Below, piece after piece: positions 5,109-5,555 of a stretch of 5,555 nucleotides of DNA. The DNA comes from an uncultured Collinsella sp. (GTDB taxonomy: Bacteria; Actinomycetota; Coriobacteriia; Coriobacteriales; Coriobacteriaceae), in assembly GCA_900547025.1 (NCBI GenBank), contig UREZ01000104.1, forward strand, positions 1 to 5,555, written 5' to 3'. The notes under the pieces were generated by a model, which saw nothing but the letters and a program-made list of their open reading frames with translations, was not told the DNA's origin and ran no database searches. The position numbers were made by a program, and so were the translations under genes. Numbering within the stretch: the first letter of the stretch is position 1; every line of letters begins with the position of its first letter.

Positions 5109-5200
5109 CCGTTGCAGGTTTACCGGGGCTAACTTATGGAGAAGGTATGGCGGCGCATATTGACGCTAGAAAGTAAACCACGGTGAACTATATTGGTTTC

Positions 5201-5341
5201 AGCAACGGAGCAGGCAATAGGCGATGAAAAAGCCTGCCCTGTTGAGTTTGATTCGCATCCCTCCCCTCTGTGCGATTCAACGGTGTACTTCGGGAATAGG
5301 CCCGCTGGCAACTAACTGCCGGCGGGCCTATTCCTGTTTGT
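5201..5341 (+). ncRNA. Candidate small RNA with three stem-loops and a C-rich loop
   Basis: This gene-free stretch folds into three consecutive hairpins. Stem 1: 5203-5208 and 5210-5215 pair with 5239-5244 and 5232-5237 (12 pairs including one G-U, single A/C mismatch). Stem 2: 5248-5251 and 5253-5257 pair with 5277-5280 and 5271-5275 (9 pairs, one T/T mismatch), exposing the 13-nt loop TCCCTCCCCTCTG. Stem 3 is a strong terminator hairpin (5293-5334). A -10-like TATATT (5189-5194) would start the RNA near 5201, right at the foot of stem 1, though no -35 is correctly spaced (TTGACG at 5160 is 23 bp away). The C-rich loop is complementary to GGGAG ribosome binding sites, as in many regulatory RNAs; actinobacterial 6C RNA also has C-rich loops, but here only one is present. 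I recognise no family, so this is inference from structure. It is convergent with trpS. Confidence 0.45.
5293..5341 (+). terminator. Strong GC-rich terminator hairpin of the candidate sRNA
   Basis: GGAATAGGCCCGC (5293-5305) pairs perfectly with GCGGGCCTATTCC (5322-5334); five further pairs (5306-5310 with 5317-5321, one G-U) give an 18-bp stem with loop ACTAAC. TGTTTGT follows on the plus strand. The minus strand has no T-run after the hairpin, which favours plus-strand use. There is no protein gene between 5051 and this point, so it must serve a non-coding transcript, or back up copy D. Confidence 0.6.
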
Positions 5342-5381
5342 CGGGGGAGTGCGATGGACGGAGCCGAAGCGGTCCGGCTCC

Positions 5382-5409
5382 AAAAAAGGCGGACGCCGTA
5401 GCGCCCGCC
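5382..5409 (-). terminator. Intrinsic terminator of trpS
   Basis: Read on the minus strand, GGCGGGCGC - TACG - GCGTCCGCC is a 9-bp stem (one G-U pair) capped by a stable cUACGg tetraloop and followed by TTTTTT (plus-strand A-run 5382-5387). It starts 35 nt downstream of the trpS stop. A second hairpin, GGAGCCG with CGGCTCC (5360-5366 and 5375-5381), lies directly beyond and may reinforce it. Confidence 0.85.
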
Positions 5410-5444
5410 CTATAGCAATCGAAAGCTCAAGCCAGCAGATCGGT

Positions 5445-5555
5445 CTAGTACACCATGCCCATGGCATCCTGAACCTCTGCCAGGGTCTGCTCGGCGATCT
5501 CGTTAGCACGACGGTTGCCCTCGTGCAGGACGTCCTTCACATAGTCCAGATCGTT
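5445..5555 (-). CDS. trpS: Tryptophanyl-tRNA synthetase, C-terminal fragment (cut by window edge)
   Basis: The last 36 codons and the TAG stop (5445-5447) of a minus-strand gene whose start lies beyond base 5555. The translated tail contains YVKDVLHEGNRRANEIAEQ followed by TLAEVQDAMGMVY. The pattern of a helix with G-x-x-x-A-N-x-x-A followed by T-x-x-x-V-x-x-A-M-G is that of the C-terminus of bacterial TrpS, a class I synthetase that charges tRNA(Trp) in the cytosol; the Bacillus enzyme ends in a closely similar way. The catalytic HIGH and KMSKS motifs are outside the window, so the assignment rests on the tail only. It is convergent with the plus-strand genes and has its own terminator at 5382-5409. 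Confidence 0.82.
   Translation of the reverse strand, partial: NDLDYVKDVLHEGNRRANEIAEQTLAEVQDAMGMVY

Noticed and set aside
5129..5311. Minus-strand 60-codon ORF
   Set aside because: It is antisense to the candidate sRNA and overlaps its terminator hairpin; no ribosome binding site or family similarity.
5201..5341. Assignment of the candidate sRNA as 6C RNA, 6S RNA or SRP RNA
   Set aside because: 6C RNA needs two C-rich loops and only one is present; there is no long closing stem with central bulge for 6S, and no SRP GGAA/GCAG motif.
5224..5415. Plus-strand 63-codon ORF beginning MKKPALLSL
   Set aside because: It runs through two stable hairpins and the trpS terminator, lacks a properly spaced ribosome binding site and has no recognisable domain.

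Overview
The window looks like chromosomal DNA from a high-GC anaerobic actinomycete, most likely a coriobacterium close to Collinsella. This is inferred from the strong G/C third-position bias, the gene repertoire (ATP-type PEP carboxykinase, stand-alone B3/B4 protein, DegV protein) and the GGGGACAGGCACC hairpins between genes. No database search was possible. There is no integrase, transposase, tRNA, rRNA or CRISPR array.

Layout. Bases 1-428 hold no convincing complete gene. They contain an unassigned stretch that may be the tail of an upstream ORF, four tandem hairpin-forming units of about 27 bp around an AACGTCCCC core (172-289), a perfect 16-bp palindrome (344-359) and a GC-rich leader hairpin just before the ribosome binding site. 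Five complete plus-strand genes follow: pckA (429-2099), a B3/B4 tRNA-editing-domain protein (2327-3046), a MarR-family regulator (3219-3668), a DegV/FakB-type fatty-acid-binding protein (3796-4650) and a small Cys-containing alkyltransferase-like protein (4731-5051). The right edge carries the last 36 codons of trpS on the minus strand (5445-5555). Between the alkyltransferase-like gene and trpS lies a probable unannotated small RNA (about 5201-5341): two imperfect hairpins, one with a C-rich loop, and a strong terminator hairpin.

The genes do not form one pathway. pckA, the B3/B4 gene, degV and the alkyltransferase-like gene are each followed by a copy of the same hairpin (arms AACCACCACAAAGG and its complement). 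Its asymmetric 9-nt loop alternates in orientation from copy to copy. Three copies end in T-runs and look like terminators, so the region is probably a series of short transcription units. Only marR and degV lack a hairpin between them; that pair may be functionally linked (lipid or fatty-acid sensing), which is inference.

Most worth a second look: the candidate sRNA at 5201-5341; the leader of the B3/B4 gene, which has a good promoter, several stems and two mutually exclusive hairpins; the alternating hairpin family; the four-unit array upstream of pckA; the LacI-operator-like palindrome before pckA; the 20-residue C-terminal extension of PckA, which may reflect a frameshift; and the alkyltransferase-like protein, which has the size of an ATL but keeps the PCHR cysteine.
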